DNA of 64,000 nt from Pseudomonas laurylsulfativorans (GCF_002906155.1 NZ_MUJK01000001.1:62001-126000), one strand, 5' to 3'; shown: positions 35,026 through 44,663, numbered from the stretch's first letter. Numbers and translations: made by a program. The notes: generated from the sequence alone by a model not told the origin.

Positions 35026-35325
35026 ATGATGATAGGTTATTGGTTATGCGCATTGCTGTGGGGCGTGGTGCTGCTGGAAGAGATCCAGCTCATGCCCCTT
35101 CAGGAATGGAAAGACGAGGGTCTGAAAAAGGTTCTGCTGCTGCGCCGGACCCGGAACCGGACCGGCTACTTCATTGCGTTGATCGCGGGCGCGATGTGCC
35201 TTTACAGCGAAATTCTGGTGGCGCCGGTAGATCAGAATATTCTCAGTCCGGAGCTGATACTTGCCGTATGTGGGTTGCTTTGGGGAGTTTATCTTTCCGT
35301 AGTCTGTATGAAGGGCAAGCGATAG
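35026..35325 (+). CDS. Small membrane protein, unknown function
   Basis: 99 residues with a strong N-terminal helix (YWLCALLWGVVLLEEIQL), a charged stretch (about 28-46), and two more hydrophobic segments (FIALIAGAMCLYSEIL and LILAVCGLLWGVYLSVV). A GGAAGG ribosome site and an ATGATG start support translation. Converges on the membrane protein gene at 35382. Family not recognised. Confidence 0.6.
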   Translation: MMIGYWLCALLWGVVLLEEIQLMPLQEWKDEGLKKVLLLRRTRNRTGYFIALIAGAMCLYSEILVAPVDQNILSPELILAVCGLLWGVYLSVVCMKGKR

Positions 35326-35381
35326 TCGCCTGTCTCCATGACTACTGTGGGGATAGCTGAACGTCCTTGTTCAAGCTGACT

Positions 35382-36035
35382 TCACCATCCAGCCAGGGCG
35401 GCGTTTCCTGTAGTCCTGGTGCCGTGGCCCATACGCGCTTCGGTGTCTCGGTCTTTTGCCCAGGCGGTGAGCAGAACCATCGCGCCAAATCCGCCGACGA
35501 TGAGAACCGGATAGGCGGCCAGCAACTCGACCAGCGAGTACTTCCAGGCCAGCGGACGACCGACACCGAGCATGGCGGCATAGAACCACGACACGCCAGA
35601 GAGGGCGCCGGAGAACAGCGCGAGCATGCGCAGGCTGAAGGAAAGTTTGAGTAACGAACCGGCTTTTTTCAGCGCCGGCAATACAGCGCTATGCAACAGG
35701 TAGCCGTTAAAGGTCAACAGCACAACGATGCCGATCTTGGCTTGCAGTTTTGGATTGAGGAAATATTCCATCCCTTTGCCGGCATAATCGATCCCGACAA
35801 TACCAATGCCGGTAATCCAAAGGGCTACAAGTGCGAGCACTACGGTTTTTTGAAGGCTTTCCATGTGCGCGTCATCGTGGTGACCCGACACATCCCCCTT
35901 CAGGAGTTGCTTGACCATTGCAATGTCACTGGTCAACACAAGCCCGATTGCGACACAGCAGGCGATAAGATGGAAATAGACAACGCCCAAACGCACATAT
36001 TCCACGGTGGACGCAGAGAACATACTTAGATCCAT
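35382..36035 (-). CDS. Multi-pass membrane protein, unknown function
   Basis: 217 residues with about five or six transmembrane helices (for example VVYFHLIACCVAIGLVLTSD, VLALVALWITGIGIVG, IGIVVLLTFNGYLLHSAV, LVELLAAYPVLIVGGFGA). His residues in FHLIAC and YLLHS lie within helices and could bind metal or haem, but this is speculation. A charged tail follows near residue 190. No family assigned; stands alone with an AT-rich upstream region. Confidence 0.65.
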   Translation of the reverse strand: MDLSMFSASTVEYVRLGVVYFHLIACCVAIGLVLTSDIAMVKQLLKGDVSGHHDDAHMESLQKTVVLALVALWITGIGIVGIDYAGKGMEYFLNPKLQAKIGIVVLLTFNGYLLHSAVLPALKKAGSLLKLSFSLRMLALFSGALSGVSWFYAAMLGVGRPLAWKYSLVELLAAYPVLIVGGFGAMVLLTAWAKDRDTEARMGHGTRTTGNAALAGW

Positions 36036-36315
36036 GGTTACCTCTTGGCTTCAATAGTGAATCAACGTGGCTTTAGATACGGCTTTATTGGAATTTGCCG
36101 TTGCTGACTGCCATTTAGATCCAGCAATTGTTATCAATTAATCTTGCGGCATTCATGCCATCAAGATAATGGTGGGTTTCGCGAATGAACTTTTAGTCAT
36201 TCGATCATGTCCATTTTTCAGGTAACAAAAAACATCATCCGCACTGAGTGCATATGAGGTTTAACTTCCGCTTCTGGGGTGGGCGGCGAGGCCCGGAATC
36301 TGATCGACTGGTTGA

Positions 36316-36594
36316 TCAGGCAATGCTGGTTGGGTCGGCGGGGCTGCCACCCCATTCGAGGAAACGGATCTTGTGGACTTCGCCCTCGCTGTCTTCGTAG
36401 ACCAGGGTCACTGGTACCACGCCGGTTTTATCGGATGTATCGGTGCGCTGCAGCACCCGTTTCACATCGATGTCCATTCCGTAGTGGTATTCGACGGCTG
36501 ACACATGCGCGCCGGGATCTAGCAGGCTGTTCTGGTCGAAGACGCTGGGTGCGAGACTGGAAATTACTGCACTGACAATCGTGGTCATGCTCAT
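36316..36594 (-). CDS. DUF2790 small protein
   Basis: 92 residues with the DUF2790 pattern: VEYHYGMDIDVKRVL, then GVVPVTLVYEDSEGEVHKIRF and a C-terminal WGG. DUF2790 proteins are small, usually exported, Pseudomonas-specific proteins, some metal- or stress-induced. Here the N-terminus (MSMTTIVSAVISSLAP) is only a weak signal. A GAGGAAC site supports the start. A strong dyad lies 49 bp upstream (36643-36673). Confidence 0.7.
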   Translation of the reverse strand: MSMTTIVSAVISSLAPSVFDQNSLLDPGAHVSAVEYHYGMDIDVKRVLQRTDTSDKTGVVPVTLVYEDSEGEVHKIRFLEWGGSPADPTSIA

Positions 36595-36642
36595 AAGACT
36601 GTTCCTCCACTGCGTTTGCTTGACATGGACTTAATGTGACAC

Positions 36643-36673
36643 GTCGTTAAAGTGAAGTTCACTTGACAACGAC
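36643..36673. promoter_or_regulatory. Nested inverted repeat upstream of DUF2790 gene
   Basis: An outer GTCGTT...AACGAC pair encloses an almost contiguous palindrome AAGTGAA-G-TTCACTT. The element ends 49-79 bp before the DUF2790 start, a usual operator position. The remaining 36674-37038 shows no gene. Confidence 0.5.
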
Positions 36674-37038
36674 GAACGTGCCCTCCTGAAAAGCCTGTAG
36701 TGGCTGCAAACTCCCGGCAATTCCCCGCGCTTGACGCCTCTTGACCATTCGTCCTTTAAACCCTGTATTTGTTGGTAAAAGTCCGATTTTGAAGGTGGTC
36801 ATAACATGTCATGACCGATTTTCACGCAAGGTGATCGAGTGCTTTTCGGTTCAATCGACTGAGCCCGGGCGATCGCAAACCCCTGCTATTTCGCCAGGGG
36901 GGAAATGTCGTGTATTGGCCGTTTTGTGCCTGTTTCGGTGCCCCTGACCGACTCCGCATGAACACCGCGTGAACCAGGACAACATCCAGCCTCAGCCAGT
37001 AAACTGCAGGCCGCAGCTGGATCAGGGAGGAGCGTCAC

Positions 37039-37452
37039 ATGTACATAGGTGAACTGGCCAGGTTGTCCGGGTGCACTGCCAAAGCCATTCGTTTGTATGA
37101 GCAGATGGGCCTGTTGAGCCCGCAGCGCCGTGGCAGTTATCGGTTGTACACGGCCCATCACCTGACGCTGGTGCAGATGATCCGCACGGCCCAGGCGGTG
37201 GGGTTCAAACTGGGGGAGATGAGCGAGCTGCTGGCGGCCAAGCAACACAAGGCACCGTTTCCCCTGGCGCTGGCCAATCAGGGCATCGAGGTCAAGCGCC
37301 TGGAACTGCAAGCGCAGATCCTGGCCTTGCAGGATCGGGAGCGGCATCTGACTCTGTTGCAACAACAGATCAACCAGCAATTCGCCCCCACGCCAGTGCC
37401 TGGCGCTGGGCCTGGTATCAGCGCGCTAACAGGTGCGCAAACGCCTGCTTGA
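37039..37452 (+). CDS. MerR-family transcriptional regulator
   Basis: 137 residues. The N-terminal winged HTH is canonical (YIGELARLSGCTAKAIRLYEQ, GLLSPQRRGSYRLY), followed by a long dimerisation helix (about 75-115). There is no cysteine-rich metal loop at the C-terminus, so it is probably not a classic metal sensor. The 3' end overlaps the convergent epimerase gene by 35 bp. A GGAGG site precedes the start. Confidence 0.88.
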   Translation: MYIGELARLSGCTAKAIRLYEQMGLLSPQRRGSYRLYTAHHLTLVQMIRTAQAVGFKLGEMSELLAAKQHKAPFPLALANQGIEVKRLELQAQILALQDRERHLTLLQQQINQQFAPTPVPGAGPGISALTGAQTPA

Positions 37453-38398
37453 GAGCGTCCTGCGGCGAGCGCGGCTGGTAGCCCAGTTCTTTGATGGCCT
37501 TGTCGATGCAGTAGACCTGGCGCACTCCATAAAACATCCGCACCTGGCTGAGCAGCAGCTCGGCTGGCTGGCCGGTGTAGCGTGCCCGCTGTTCCTGCAG
37601 CCAGGCGATCAGCAACAGCAAGGCTTTGGGTGCGCGGCGCGGCAGGCGATAGCCGGGGCATAACGTGTTGAGCGCCTCGATCACCTCAGCCAGTGATGAG
37701 GCCCGCTGATTGGCCAGTAGGTAGCGCTGGCCGGGACGGCCTTGTTCAGCGGCGCAGATCAGGCCATCGGCCACGTCGCGCACATCGACAAAGTTGAAAT
37801 GAAAGTTCGGGTCCAGCACCAGCTTGCGCGCCAGCACGGCGGCAAGAAATCCCATCGTGTCGGTCAGCCGCGTGGCATGAGGGCCGATGATTGCCGAGGG
37901 CAACACCGCGACCATCGGCAGGTCACAGGCCTGGGCGGTTTCCCAGGCCGCGCGTTCAGAGAGGATTTTCGAGCGGTAGTACGGGTTGTCCTGGTCGTTG
38001 TTCCAGCTGCTTTCATCCAGGCGCTGGCCGTTGTGTCCCACCGCTGCCACGGAGCTCACATAGACCACGCGCCTGACCCCAGCCTCTGCCGCGGCCCGCA
38101 GTACATTGCGCGTGCCTTGTACGTTGACGTCGACGATCTCGGCCTGCGGGTTCCTCGCCCAGTGCTTGAACACTGCCGCTACTTGATACAGCACATCCAC
38201 CCCCTGCAGGGCTTGGCGCAGGGAGTCAGGGTCCTGCAGTTCGGCGCGTACCACCTGGCAGTCGAGCCCGTTCAGGGCTGCGCTTGGCTGCGGGTCACGG
38301 ACCCCGGCGCGCACCTGTTGCTCCCGGGCGAGCAGTGCCCGGACCAGGGTGTTGCCCAGATGCCCATTGGCACCGGTGACCAGCGATAACGTATTCAT
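37418..38398 (-). CDS. NAD-dependent epimerase/dehydratase (extended SDR)
   Basis: 326 residues from the ATG at 38398. The Rossmann motif is VTGANGHLGN near residue 7. The catalytic Ser is in VVYVSSVAAVG near 112, and the Tyr-x-x-x-Lys is YYRSK near 142-147. This matches the dihydroflavonol-4-reductase-like extended SDRs. Product unknown. The C-terminal codons overlap the end of the MerR gene on the opposite strand. Confidence 0.87.
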   Translation of the reverse strand: MNTLSLVTGANGHLGNTLVRALLAREQQVRAGVRDPQPSAALNGLDCQVVRAELQDPDSLRQALQGVDVLYQVAAVFKHWARNPQAEIVDVNVQGTRNVLRAAAEAGVRRVVYVSSVAAVGHNGQRLDESSWNNDQDNPYYRSKILSERAAWETAQACDLPMVAVLPSAIIGPHATRLTDTMGFLAAVLARKLVLDPNFHFNFVDVRDVADGLICAAEQGRPGQRYLLANQRASSLAEVIEALNTLCPGYRLPRRAPKALLLLIAWLQEQRARYTGQPAELLLSQVRMFYGVRQVYCIDKAIKELGYQPRSPQDALKQAFAHLLAR

Positions 38399-38505
38399 GG
38401 ATTGCCTTATCCGCTGACGGCGGAACCTGAAATGGACAAGGCAGGGTAGGGGTTGCCCCAAGGGACAGAGTCAAGTGCTGGCGTCAGGACCAGGCACTTT
38501 AAAGA

Positions 38506-38883
38506 TCATGGTTTTTGTGAAATCACACCACCCATGTATTGATTCAAATCGCGCAGATCCTTAACGCTCCATGAGTGCGGCGATAGCTTTACACCATTCT
38601 CACGCAAGGTTCTTGGAATCAAGTCGCCATTTGGGCGAAGTATTATCGAAGAGACAATCACGCCCGGATAATCATTCAATCGCTTTTTGAAAGCGGACGT
38701 TGTCAGATCAGGCGTAGGCGGATTGCTTTTATTGGCCAGTGGTCCTGTTGCCTTGAGATCTGTTCCGTGGCACATGCTGCATCGCTGTAGATAGAGATTT
38801 TTTCCATTGGCATTATCCGCGCAGGCCAGTGAAGTTTGAGTCAGCGATAAAATTCCTAGCGAAGCGATGAATAGTATTTTCAT
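38506..38883 (-). CDS. Periplasmic c-type cytochrome, low GC
   Basis: A 125-residue class I cytochrome c with a signal peptide (MKILFIASLGILSL, cleavage near ACA). Haem site CSMCH near residue 35, and a distal Met candidate in YMGG near residue 117. GC content counted over most of the gene is about 46%, well below its neighbours, which suggests acquisition from elsewhere. No oxidase or dehydrogenase partner lies next to it. An AAGGAAG site precedes the ATG. Confidence 0.85.
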   Translation of the reverse strand: MKILFIASLGILSLTQTSLACADNANGKNLYLQRCSMCHGTDLKATGPLANKSNPPTPDLTTSAFKKRLNDYPGVIVSSIILRPNGDLIPRTLRENGVKLSPHSWSVKDLRDLNQYMGGVISQKP

Positions 38884-39012
38884 TGTTTTTATCTTCCTTG
38901 ATGGGCTCAGCGTCGATCGGACGCGATCTGGTGCGCGGGAAAGATATCAGCCGTCGCGTCGGCACCCAAGCGGCCTGATCGACCCTTGGCTTGGGTCGAT
39001 CAGGGGAGTGCC

Positions 39013-39531
39013 CTAAAAACTCCATTCCTTAGCCTGAACGACTCGGCAGAATGGCCCCGCCAAGGTTGCATTGTGGTGGGCAATGATGGCCTCTGCTTTA
39101 AGCGTTGGAGTATCAGAGCAGGTATGTCCATCGGCGATGAGTACAGCATCGAAGCCCAAATCGCGGGCAGCACGGCAAGTACTGTCTACGCAGTATTGAG
39201 TTTTCATTCCTGTCACGACGATGCCTTCACAGCCGCGTTCGCGTAGTTGACCGGCCAACCCGGTCGCCACAAAGGCGTTGGGACGATTTTTCTCAAAAAT
39301 CACTTCGTCACCCATTAGCTGCAACTCTGGGACAAGTTCGGTGAGCGGACTGCCCGGCTCAATAGGAGATCCGGCCGGACCCACGTGGCGGGCGAGAAAG
39401 ATGGGGGCGCCGGCCTTCCGTGCGTTTCTGATCAGCCTGTTCAATGTATCGAGAAGCGCTTCACGACCCCAGGGCCTGTCCGGGCCGTGAACGAGCCCTA
39501 CCTGCATGTCGAGAATCAGTAGTGCATACAT
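39013..39531 (-). CDS. Isochorismatase-family cysteine hydrolase
   Basis: 172 residues from the ATG at 39531 (an upstream frame to 39588 is not family-like). Catalytic triad: Asp in LLILDMQVG near residue 8, Lys in EKNRPNAF near 84, Cys in KTQYCVDST near 118, with the usual cis-peptide at VTGMKT. Members hydrolyse amides, imides or isochorismate; this one has no neighbour that would indicate the substrate. Confidence 0.87.
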   Translation of the reverse strand: MYALLILDMQVGLVHGPDRPWGREALLDTLNRLIRNARKAGAPIFLARHVGPAGSPIEPGSPLTELVPELQLMGDEVIFEKNRPNAFVATGLAGQLRERGCEGIVVTGMKTQYCVDSTCRAARDLGFDAVLIADGHTCSDTPTLKAEAIIAHHNATLAGPFCRVVQAKEWSF

Positions 39532-39771
39532 GTGCGTTTCCTTACGTTTGTGCCAATAAATCCGGGGCAAAAAAAAGACCCGGTCCATTACTGGCGGGTC
39601 TTCGGGGTTGTGCGTTGTGTTAACTCACGCAACCTCCCACGACCCGCCTGTGGCGGTCGTGAAGGTTGTGGTCGATTCGATGCGTGGCGTAGTCATGACG
39701 CAGACCTTAACGTTGACGCGCTGGCCTTGCAAGTGAGCATACCCGGGATGAAAGTCGTTTCATGCCTGTTC

Positions 39772-40176
39772 TCAGGCCCGATTGTGTGTCCTGGGCCGAG
39801 CGGCCAATTGCGAGCGGGGCGTCAAGATGGCCAAGGCAACCGTCACGATGAAGAGCGCCGGCACGTCACCTGCCAAGTGCCCCATTTGCCCCGGCTGGGT
39901 GACCGTCTGGACGGCCATGATTGCTCCGTGTATGGCACTGGACCACACGGTGAACCAGATCAGGCTCAGATTGGCTAATGGATCACGTGCGGCCAGGATC
40001 AAGAACACGCCAAGTGTGGCGTAGATGCCAACGATCATCATCGGGTAGTCCGAGTGACCGACGTGCCAGGCCCAGCCGGACGGCCAGAACAACATAAGTG
40101 GGTAGAGAGCAAGGCACGCGAGGCCAGCCAAAACTAGAACGACACGCAAATACCTGAGGCGATCGACTAAGGTCAT
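39772..40176 (-). CDS. Four-helix membrane protein (DUF6632-like)
   Basis: 134 residues with four hydrophobic segments (about 10-30, 46-62, 70-90, 103-118), including WAWHVGHSDYPMMIVGIYATLG and the helix SLIWFTVWSSAIHGAI. I recognise it as similar to DUF6632 proteins; no function is known. AGGAG precedes the start, which overlaps the stop of a small frame (40173-40289) by ATGA. Confidence 0.65.
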   Translation of the reverse strand: MTLVDRLRYLRVVLVLAGLACLALYPLMLFWPSGWAWHVGHSDYPMMIVGIYATLGVFLILAARDPLANLSLIWFTVWSSAIHGAIMAVQTVTQPGQMGHLAGDVPALFIVTVALAILTPRSQLAARPRTHNRA

Positions 40177-40289
40177 GGCGGACTCCTCTTTGGGCCTGAC
40201 TCTAATTTGACCCCACGTGGGGTAATAACGCCTTCACGGGCTTGGTGGATAATAATCTGCTCAATCAGTTCCGGCAGTCGATCAAGCAT
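40173..40289 (-). CDS. Small frame of 38 codons coupled to DUF6632 gene, doubtful
   Basis: Reads MLDRLPELIEQIIIHQAREG followed by VITPRGV, and ends in an ATGA overlap with the next gene. It could be a leader peptide or the tail of a lost gene, since the surrounding region is rich in mobile remnants. A 14-bp perfect palindrome ACCCCACGTGGGGT (40210-40223) lies inside it. Family not recognised. Confidence 0.25.
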   Translation of the reverse strand: MLDRLPELIEQIIIHQAREGVITPRGVKLESGPKRSPP

Positions 40290-40329
40290 AGCTACTCATT
40301 TGCTATCGCTCCTTCCACCGGTTGCTTCT

Positions 40330-40515
40330 GGCCGATTCTGTCGAAAAAGTCGGTCCTTCCAGACTGCCCGCATACTGACCGCTGAAAACGCCTTTTTTGC
40401 GCGCCACTACGCGAAATCTGAGTCCGGAATCCTCTGCTCAAAATATAGATTTCAATCTCAAACGCGTATTTTTCTGCCGTAGAAACCATGGCCGACTTTT
40501 TCAACAGAATCGGCC
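40330..40515. mobile_element. 186-bp MITE-like element with 26-bp terminal inverted repeats
   Basis: The left end (GGCCGATTCTGTCGAAAAAG then TCGGTC) and the right end (reverse complement GGCCGATTCTGTTGAAAAAG then TCGGCC) match at 24 of 26 positions. The interior has no gene. This is the structure of a non-autonomous IS derivative. No clear target-site duplication was seen. Confidence 0.7.
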
Positions 40516-40553
40516 GGATAGCGACGGTCTGGCTCAGACCGTCGCGGTGTTGG

Positions 40554-40632
40554 TCAAACCTCTGTCTGCTCTACCATTTCCAGAGCATCATCGACCTCAA
40601 TGCCCAAGTACCTGACAGTGCTTTCGAGTTCT
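40554..40632 (-). pseudogene. C-terminal tail of a tyrosine recombinase
   Basis: On the minus strand a frame reads LESTVRYLGIEVDDALEMVE then QTEV and a TGA stop. This is the typical end of phage-type site-specific integrases (the segment after the catalytic Tyr region). Nothing of the catalytic domain remains. It lies next to the MITE-like element and marks a former mobile insertion. Confidence 0.5.
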
Positions 40633-40715
40633 AGTAGCAGCATTCATGGCGTGTCCTCCATGTTGATGGAGGACTAGGGTGGATCAGTCACAGGTAAGCG
40701 TCGGCGACCGAGGAA

Positions 40716-42017
40716 CTAAACGGTTCTGACTGCCAAAGCTTTTTGCCGACGATACAGAATTGTCGTCGCCGTGAACCCGCACACCGCCGCGAACATCAGC
40801 CAGTAGGCAGGTGATGCCTTGTCGCCCGTGGCCTGGACAAGCAGCGTCGAGATTGCTGGGGTAAAACCGCCAAACACCGCGGTGGCCAAACTGAAGGCCA
40901 GTGAAAACCCGACCACCCGCACGTTCTGTGGCATGACTTCGGTCAGTGCCGCGACCATGGCGCCGTTGTAAATGCCAAAGAAGAATGAGAAGTACAGCAG
41001 CACGGCGAGCAGTCGTTCGAAACTCGCCGCCTCTGCCAGCCAGTGCATGGCGGGATAGGCGGTGAAGATGCACAGCAACGATATCGCCAACAACAGTGGC
41101 CGACGGCCAATGCGGTCGGAGAGGGCGCCGCCGATAGGCAGCCAGATAAAGTTGCTGATGCCGACCAGCAATGTGACCACCAAGCTGTCGGTGGTGCTCA
41201 GGTTCAGTACTGTCCTGCCAAACGTCGGTGTGTAGACCGTAATCAGGTAGAACGTGGTGGTGGTCATGGACGCCAGCAAGCCGCCCGCCAGGACGGTGCG
41301 CCAGTTGTCACGCATCGAGCGAAAAACTTCGCGAGTGGTTGGACGATGGCTGCGAGCAGTGAAGGCGGCGGTTTCTTCCAGTGAGCGGCGAATAATGAAA
41401 ATGAACGGGATGATCACGCAGCCAATGAAGAACGGAATACGCCATCCCCAATCGGCGATCTCGGCGGCTTGCATCGAGGCATTGATCGTGTAGCCCAGCG
41501 CGGCCGCGACGACGATCGCCACCTGTTGGCTGGCCGATTGCCAACTGGTGTAGAAACCGGTGTGACCGGGGGTGGAAATTTCCGCCAGATACACCGAAAC
41601 ACCGCCCATTTCCGCGCCGGCGGAGAAGCCCTGGAGCAGCCTGCCCAACAACACCAGAATCGGTGCCGCCACGCCGATGGCGGCATAGCCCGGCACCAGG
41701 GCGATCAATACGGTACCGGCGGCCATGATCGACAGCGTCACGATCAGCCCCTTGCGACGGCCCACCTTGTCGATGTACGCCCCCAGCACAATGGCGCCTA
41801 ACGGACGCATCAGGAATCCGGAGCCGAATACCGCGAAGGTCATCATCAGCGAGGCAAACTCGCTGGTGGCTGGAAAGAACGTCTGGGAAATGTAGGTCGC
41901 GTAGAACCCGAACAGAAAGAAGTCGAACTGCTCGAGAAAGTTACCGCTGGTGACCCGCAAAATGGCGCCCAATTTGGACCCCTTGGTTCGGGTTGTTGCC
42001 GCTGTCGTTTTCATCAT
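40716..42017 (-). CDS. tcuC: Tricarballylate/citrate proton symporter (MFS, MHS family)
   Basis: A 433-residue, 12-helix transporter of the metabolite:H+ symporter family. Motifs: [19 protein letters not shown] in helix 1, [12 protein letters not shown] in loop 2-3, [17 protein letters not shown] in helix 4 and SDRIGRRP in loop 8-9. An ATG at 42017 is chosen over the GTG at 42035 because neither has a strong site but the helix-1 lead is the usual length. It follows tcuB by 47 bp. Specificity is inferred from tcuA and tcuB beside it. Confidence 0.87.
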   Translation of the reverse strand: MMKTTAATTRTKGSKLGAILRVTSGNFLEQFDFFLFGFYATYISQTFFPATSEFASLMMTFAVFGSGFLMRPLGAIVLGAYIDKVGRRKGLIVTLSIMAAGTVLIALVPGYAAIGVAAPILVLLGRLLQGFSAGAEMGGVSVYLAEISTPGHTGFYTSWQSASQQVAIVVAAALGYTINASMQAAEIADWGWRIPFFIGCVIIPFIFIIRRSLEETAAFTARSHRPTTREVFRSMRDNWRTVLAGGLLASMTTTTFYLITVYTPTFGRTVLNLSTTDSLVVTLLVGISNFIWLPIGGALSDRIGRRPLLLAISLLCIFTAYPAMHWLAEAASFERLLAVLLYFSFFFGIYNGAMVAALTEVMPQNVRVVGFSLAFSLATAVFGGFTPAISTLLVQATGDKASPAYWLMFAAVCGFTATTILYRRQKALAVRTV

Positions 42018-42064
42018 GGCTACCGTTATGCTCACTATTGTTTTTGGAATGAGTGCTTTAACCG

Positions 42065-43222
42065 TCAGTCGCTGCCGGCGTTGATCGGGTTGGGTTGACG
42101 CTTCTCGATGGCGTGTTTGAGCAGCGCTGCGCTGCGGAATATTCCATGGGCGAATTTGCTGTAGGGCATGGTCAGGAAAAACGCCATGACCAGGCCGAGA
42201 TGGATAGCCAACATCAAGCCCAACGCGCTGGTTTCACGCAAAGCCAGTAGCGCCAGGCCGCTTGCGCTAACCAGAAATAGCAGCGCGATGAAGCCGCGAT
42301 CCATGGGTTTTTGGTTCTCATCGCCGTGCGCAGGGTTGCGCCGCAGGTTCAGCCAAAGAAGACCCGCCGGGCCGATCACCAGGCCGATGCCACCGGCAAT
42401 ACCCAACATCACCGGCAAGCTGAAGATCGGATAAGGCGCCGACCACTTCAGCAGATAGTGAAAGAGCGTGGCGACACCGGTGGCGGCGAAGCACAGCATG
42501 AAGCCGTAGAAGGTGAGGTGGTGGAATCGGCGGCGCCACAAGGTGAATTGATCGTCGGCGTTGTTGCAGCCTTCGCCATGGCCGCCGTCCAGGTATTTGA
42601 GCTTCGCGACGTTGGCCGTAGCCTCCAATGCAGCGGACGTTTTCAACGGCAGTGGCGCTGCGACCGGTGAGACGTTGCGCCAGAAGCGCCGCACACCCAT
42701 GGTCAGGGCAAGTACCGCAAAGCCGAATACTGAGCCAAACATCAGCGCCAGGGTGTTATGCGGGAAAATCTTGTAGAAGTTGCCACCGGGAATGGCCGTG
42801 AACAGGTTGCCCATGAGCATCAGGGTCAGGCATAAAAACAACGCCAGTCCCCCACCGCAAGCCAGTGCCAGGGTCAGGCCGTTGCGCTGATACAACTTGC
42901 CCAGCGCTTGCGGCCAGGCGTACTCGGCGTAAGTATCCAGGCGCACTTTGGCCATGGCTTTGGGTATGTTGACGTCGAATTCGTGTGGGGCGGCGTACTG
43001 ACAGGCGTGCAGGCACGCGCCGCAGTTATGGCACAGGTTCGCCAGGTAATGGATGTCGGCCTGAGTGAATTCCAGGCGCCGGGTCATCGCCGGAAATACC
43101 GCGCAAAAGCCCTCGCAATAACGGCAGGCATTGCAGATGGTCATCTGCCGCTGGACTTCACTTTCGTCAAGATTCAACACCGGGATCAACCCGCCCGATG
43201 CTTGGGGATCAAACAGTTGCAT
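42065..43222 (-). CDS. tcuB: Tricarballylate utilisation electron-transfer protein TcuB
   Basis: 385 residues from the ATG at 43222; 43 upstream codons overlap tcuA and are excluded. Two 4Fe-4S cluster motifs lie early ([11 protein letters not shown] near residue 30 and [11 protein letters not shown] near 70, each with a further Cys-Pro or Ala environment), followed by five or six membrane helices with His residues suited to haem. Known TcuB re-oxidises the FADH2 of TcuA and passes electrons to the quinone pool. Overlaps the end of tcuA by 14 bp. Confidence 0.9.
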   Translation of the reverse strand: MQLFDPQASGGLIPVLNLDESEVQRQMTICNACRYCEGFCAVFPAMTRRLEFTQADIHYLANLCHNCGACLHACQYAAPHEFDVNIPKAMAKVRLDTYAEYAWPQALGKLYQRNGLTLALACGGGLALFLCLTLMLMGNLFTAIPGGNFYKIFPHNTLALMFGSVFGFAVLALTMGVRRFWRNVSPVAAPLPLKTSAALEATANVAKLKYLDGGHGEGCNNADDQFTLWRRRFHHLTFYGFMLCFAATGVATLFHYLLKWSAPYPIFSLPVMLGIAGGIGLVIGPAGLLWLNLRRNPAHGDENQKPMDRGFIALLFLVSASGLALLALRETSALGLMLAIHLGLVMAFFLTMPYSKFAHGIFRSAALLKHAIEKRQPNPINAGSD

Positions 43223-44663
43223 GTCGAGACTCCGTGTTTGCAGATGAAACGCCAAAGCCCACCGAAGCGGCCGCCTGCACACCGGCGATGCGGCCAAACG
43301 CGGTACCGATGGCCATGCCGATGCCGGCGGTGTAGCCCTTGCCCAGAACATTGCCGGCCATCATTTCTCCCGCGACGAACAGGTTGGGGCTCGCTTTGCC
43401 GTTGAAATGCACGGCAGCGGTTTCGTCGGTGGCGAGGCCGAGGTAGGTGAACGTGACACCCGGTTTAAGCGGGTAGGCGTAGAAAGGTGGTTTCACCAGT
43501 GGCCGCGCCCAATGGGTTTTGGCGGGCATCAGTCCTTGGGTGTGGCAGTCGTCCAACGCCGTGTGATCGAACGTGCCAACGCGGCAGGCGCTGTTGTAGT
43601 CCTCGACCGTCTTGACGAATTTTTCTTGAGGCAGCTTCAACTGACGGGCAAGGTCTTGCAGAGTATTGGCGGTGGTGCCTGGAAAGACCGGCGGCATGAA
43701 GCGGCCGATGGCTTGTTGATCGATGATCGAATACGCCTGCTGACCGGGTTGCCCGGCCACCAGACGCCCCCAGATCGCATAACGTTTTGGCCAGAAATCC
43801 TCACCTTCATCGTAGAAGCGTTCGCCATCACGATTGACCACCACACCCAGCGATACGCAGTCGATTCGGGTGCAGATGCCGCCGTCGTAGAGTGGCGCGC
43901 GGGCATCAATCGCGACCATGTGTGCTTGCGTCGGATCGCCGATCACATCGGCGCCAAGGTCGAGCATGCGCCGTAGCAAAATGCCGGTGTTGAATCGGGT
44001 GCCCCGGATCAGGAAATTGTCCGATGGCCATTCACCGCGTTCGTTCTGACCCCAGGCTTCGCGCAGCCATTCACGGTTGGATTCGAAACCGCCGGCCGCC
44101 AACACGCAGGCCCGGGCTTCAATGCGTTCGGCGGCGAAACGCTGACCATCGACCTCGTGTTCGCCCACATGGGCGGCGACGAATTTCCCCTCATCCAACT
44201 CGATGTCGGTCACTTGCGTGTTGTAGCGAACTTTTACACCCAGGCGCTCGGCGCTGCGGAAATACGCATTGATCAGCGCTTTGCCGCCGCCCATGAAAAA
44301 TGCATTGGTCCGCGCCACGTGCAGCGCGCCGGACAGCGGTGGCTGAAAATGCACGCCGTGTGAACGCATCCAATCGCGGCAAGAGGACGATGCCCGAATG
44401 GCAATGCGTGCAAGTTTTTCATCCGTAAGGCCACCGGTGACCTTCAGCAGGTCTTGCCAGTATTCTTCTTCCGGATAGGCGTCGATCAGCACGTCCTGCG
44501 GTTCGTCGTGCATGCACCGCAGGTTACGGGTGTGTTGGGAATTGCCACCGCGCCAGATTTTCGGCGAGGCTTCCAGCAGCATCACGCTGGCGCCCGCTTC
44601 TCGCGCCATCAGAGCGGCGCACAAGGCAGCGTTGCCACCCCCTATGATTAAGACATCGATCAT
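43209..44663 (-). CDS. tcuA: FAD-dependent tricarballylate dehydrogenase TcuA
   Basis: 484 residues of the fumarate reductase/succinate dehydrogenase flavoprotein group; oxidises tricarballylate to cis-aconitate. FAD-binding motif [19 protein letters not shown] at residue 2, [12 protein letters not shown] near 187, and the C-terminal [19 protein letters not shown] flavin segment near 435. A GAGGAG site fixes the start. It is the first enzyme gene after tcuR on the same strand. Confidence 0.9.
   Translation of the reverse strand: MIDVLIIGGGNAALCAALMAREAGASVMLLEASPKIWRGGNSQHTRNLRCMHDEPQDVLIDAYPEEEYWQDLLKVTGGLTDEKLARIAIRASSSCRDWMRSHGVHFQPPLSGALHVARTNAFFMGGGKALINAYFRSAERLGVKVRYNTQVTDIELDEGKFVAAHVGEHEVDGQRFAAERIEARACVLAAGGFESNREWLREAWGQNERGEWPSDNFLIRGTRFNTGILLRRMLDLGADVIGDPTQAHMVAIDARAPLYDGGICTRIDCVSLGVVVNRDGERFYDEGEDFWPKRYAIWGRLVAGQPGQQAYSIIDQQAIGRFMPPVFPGTTANTLQDLARQLKLPQEKFVKTVEDYNSACRVGTFDHTALDDCHTQGLMPAKTHWARPLVKPPFYAYPLKPGVTFTYLGLATDETAAVHFNGKASPNLFVAGEMMAGNVLGKGYTAGIGMAIGTAFGRIAGVQAAASVGFGVSSANTESRHATV

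Noticed and set aside
40210..40223. ACCCCACGTGGGGT palindrome considered as the end of an insertion sequence
   Set aside because: No matching opposite end or transposase is present, so it is recorded only as a palindrome within a small frame.
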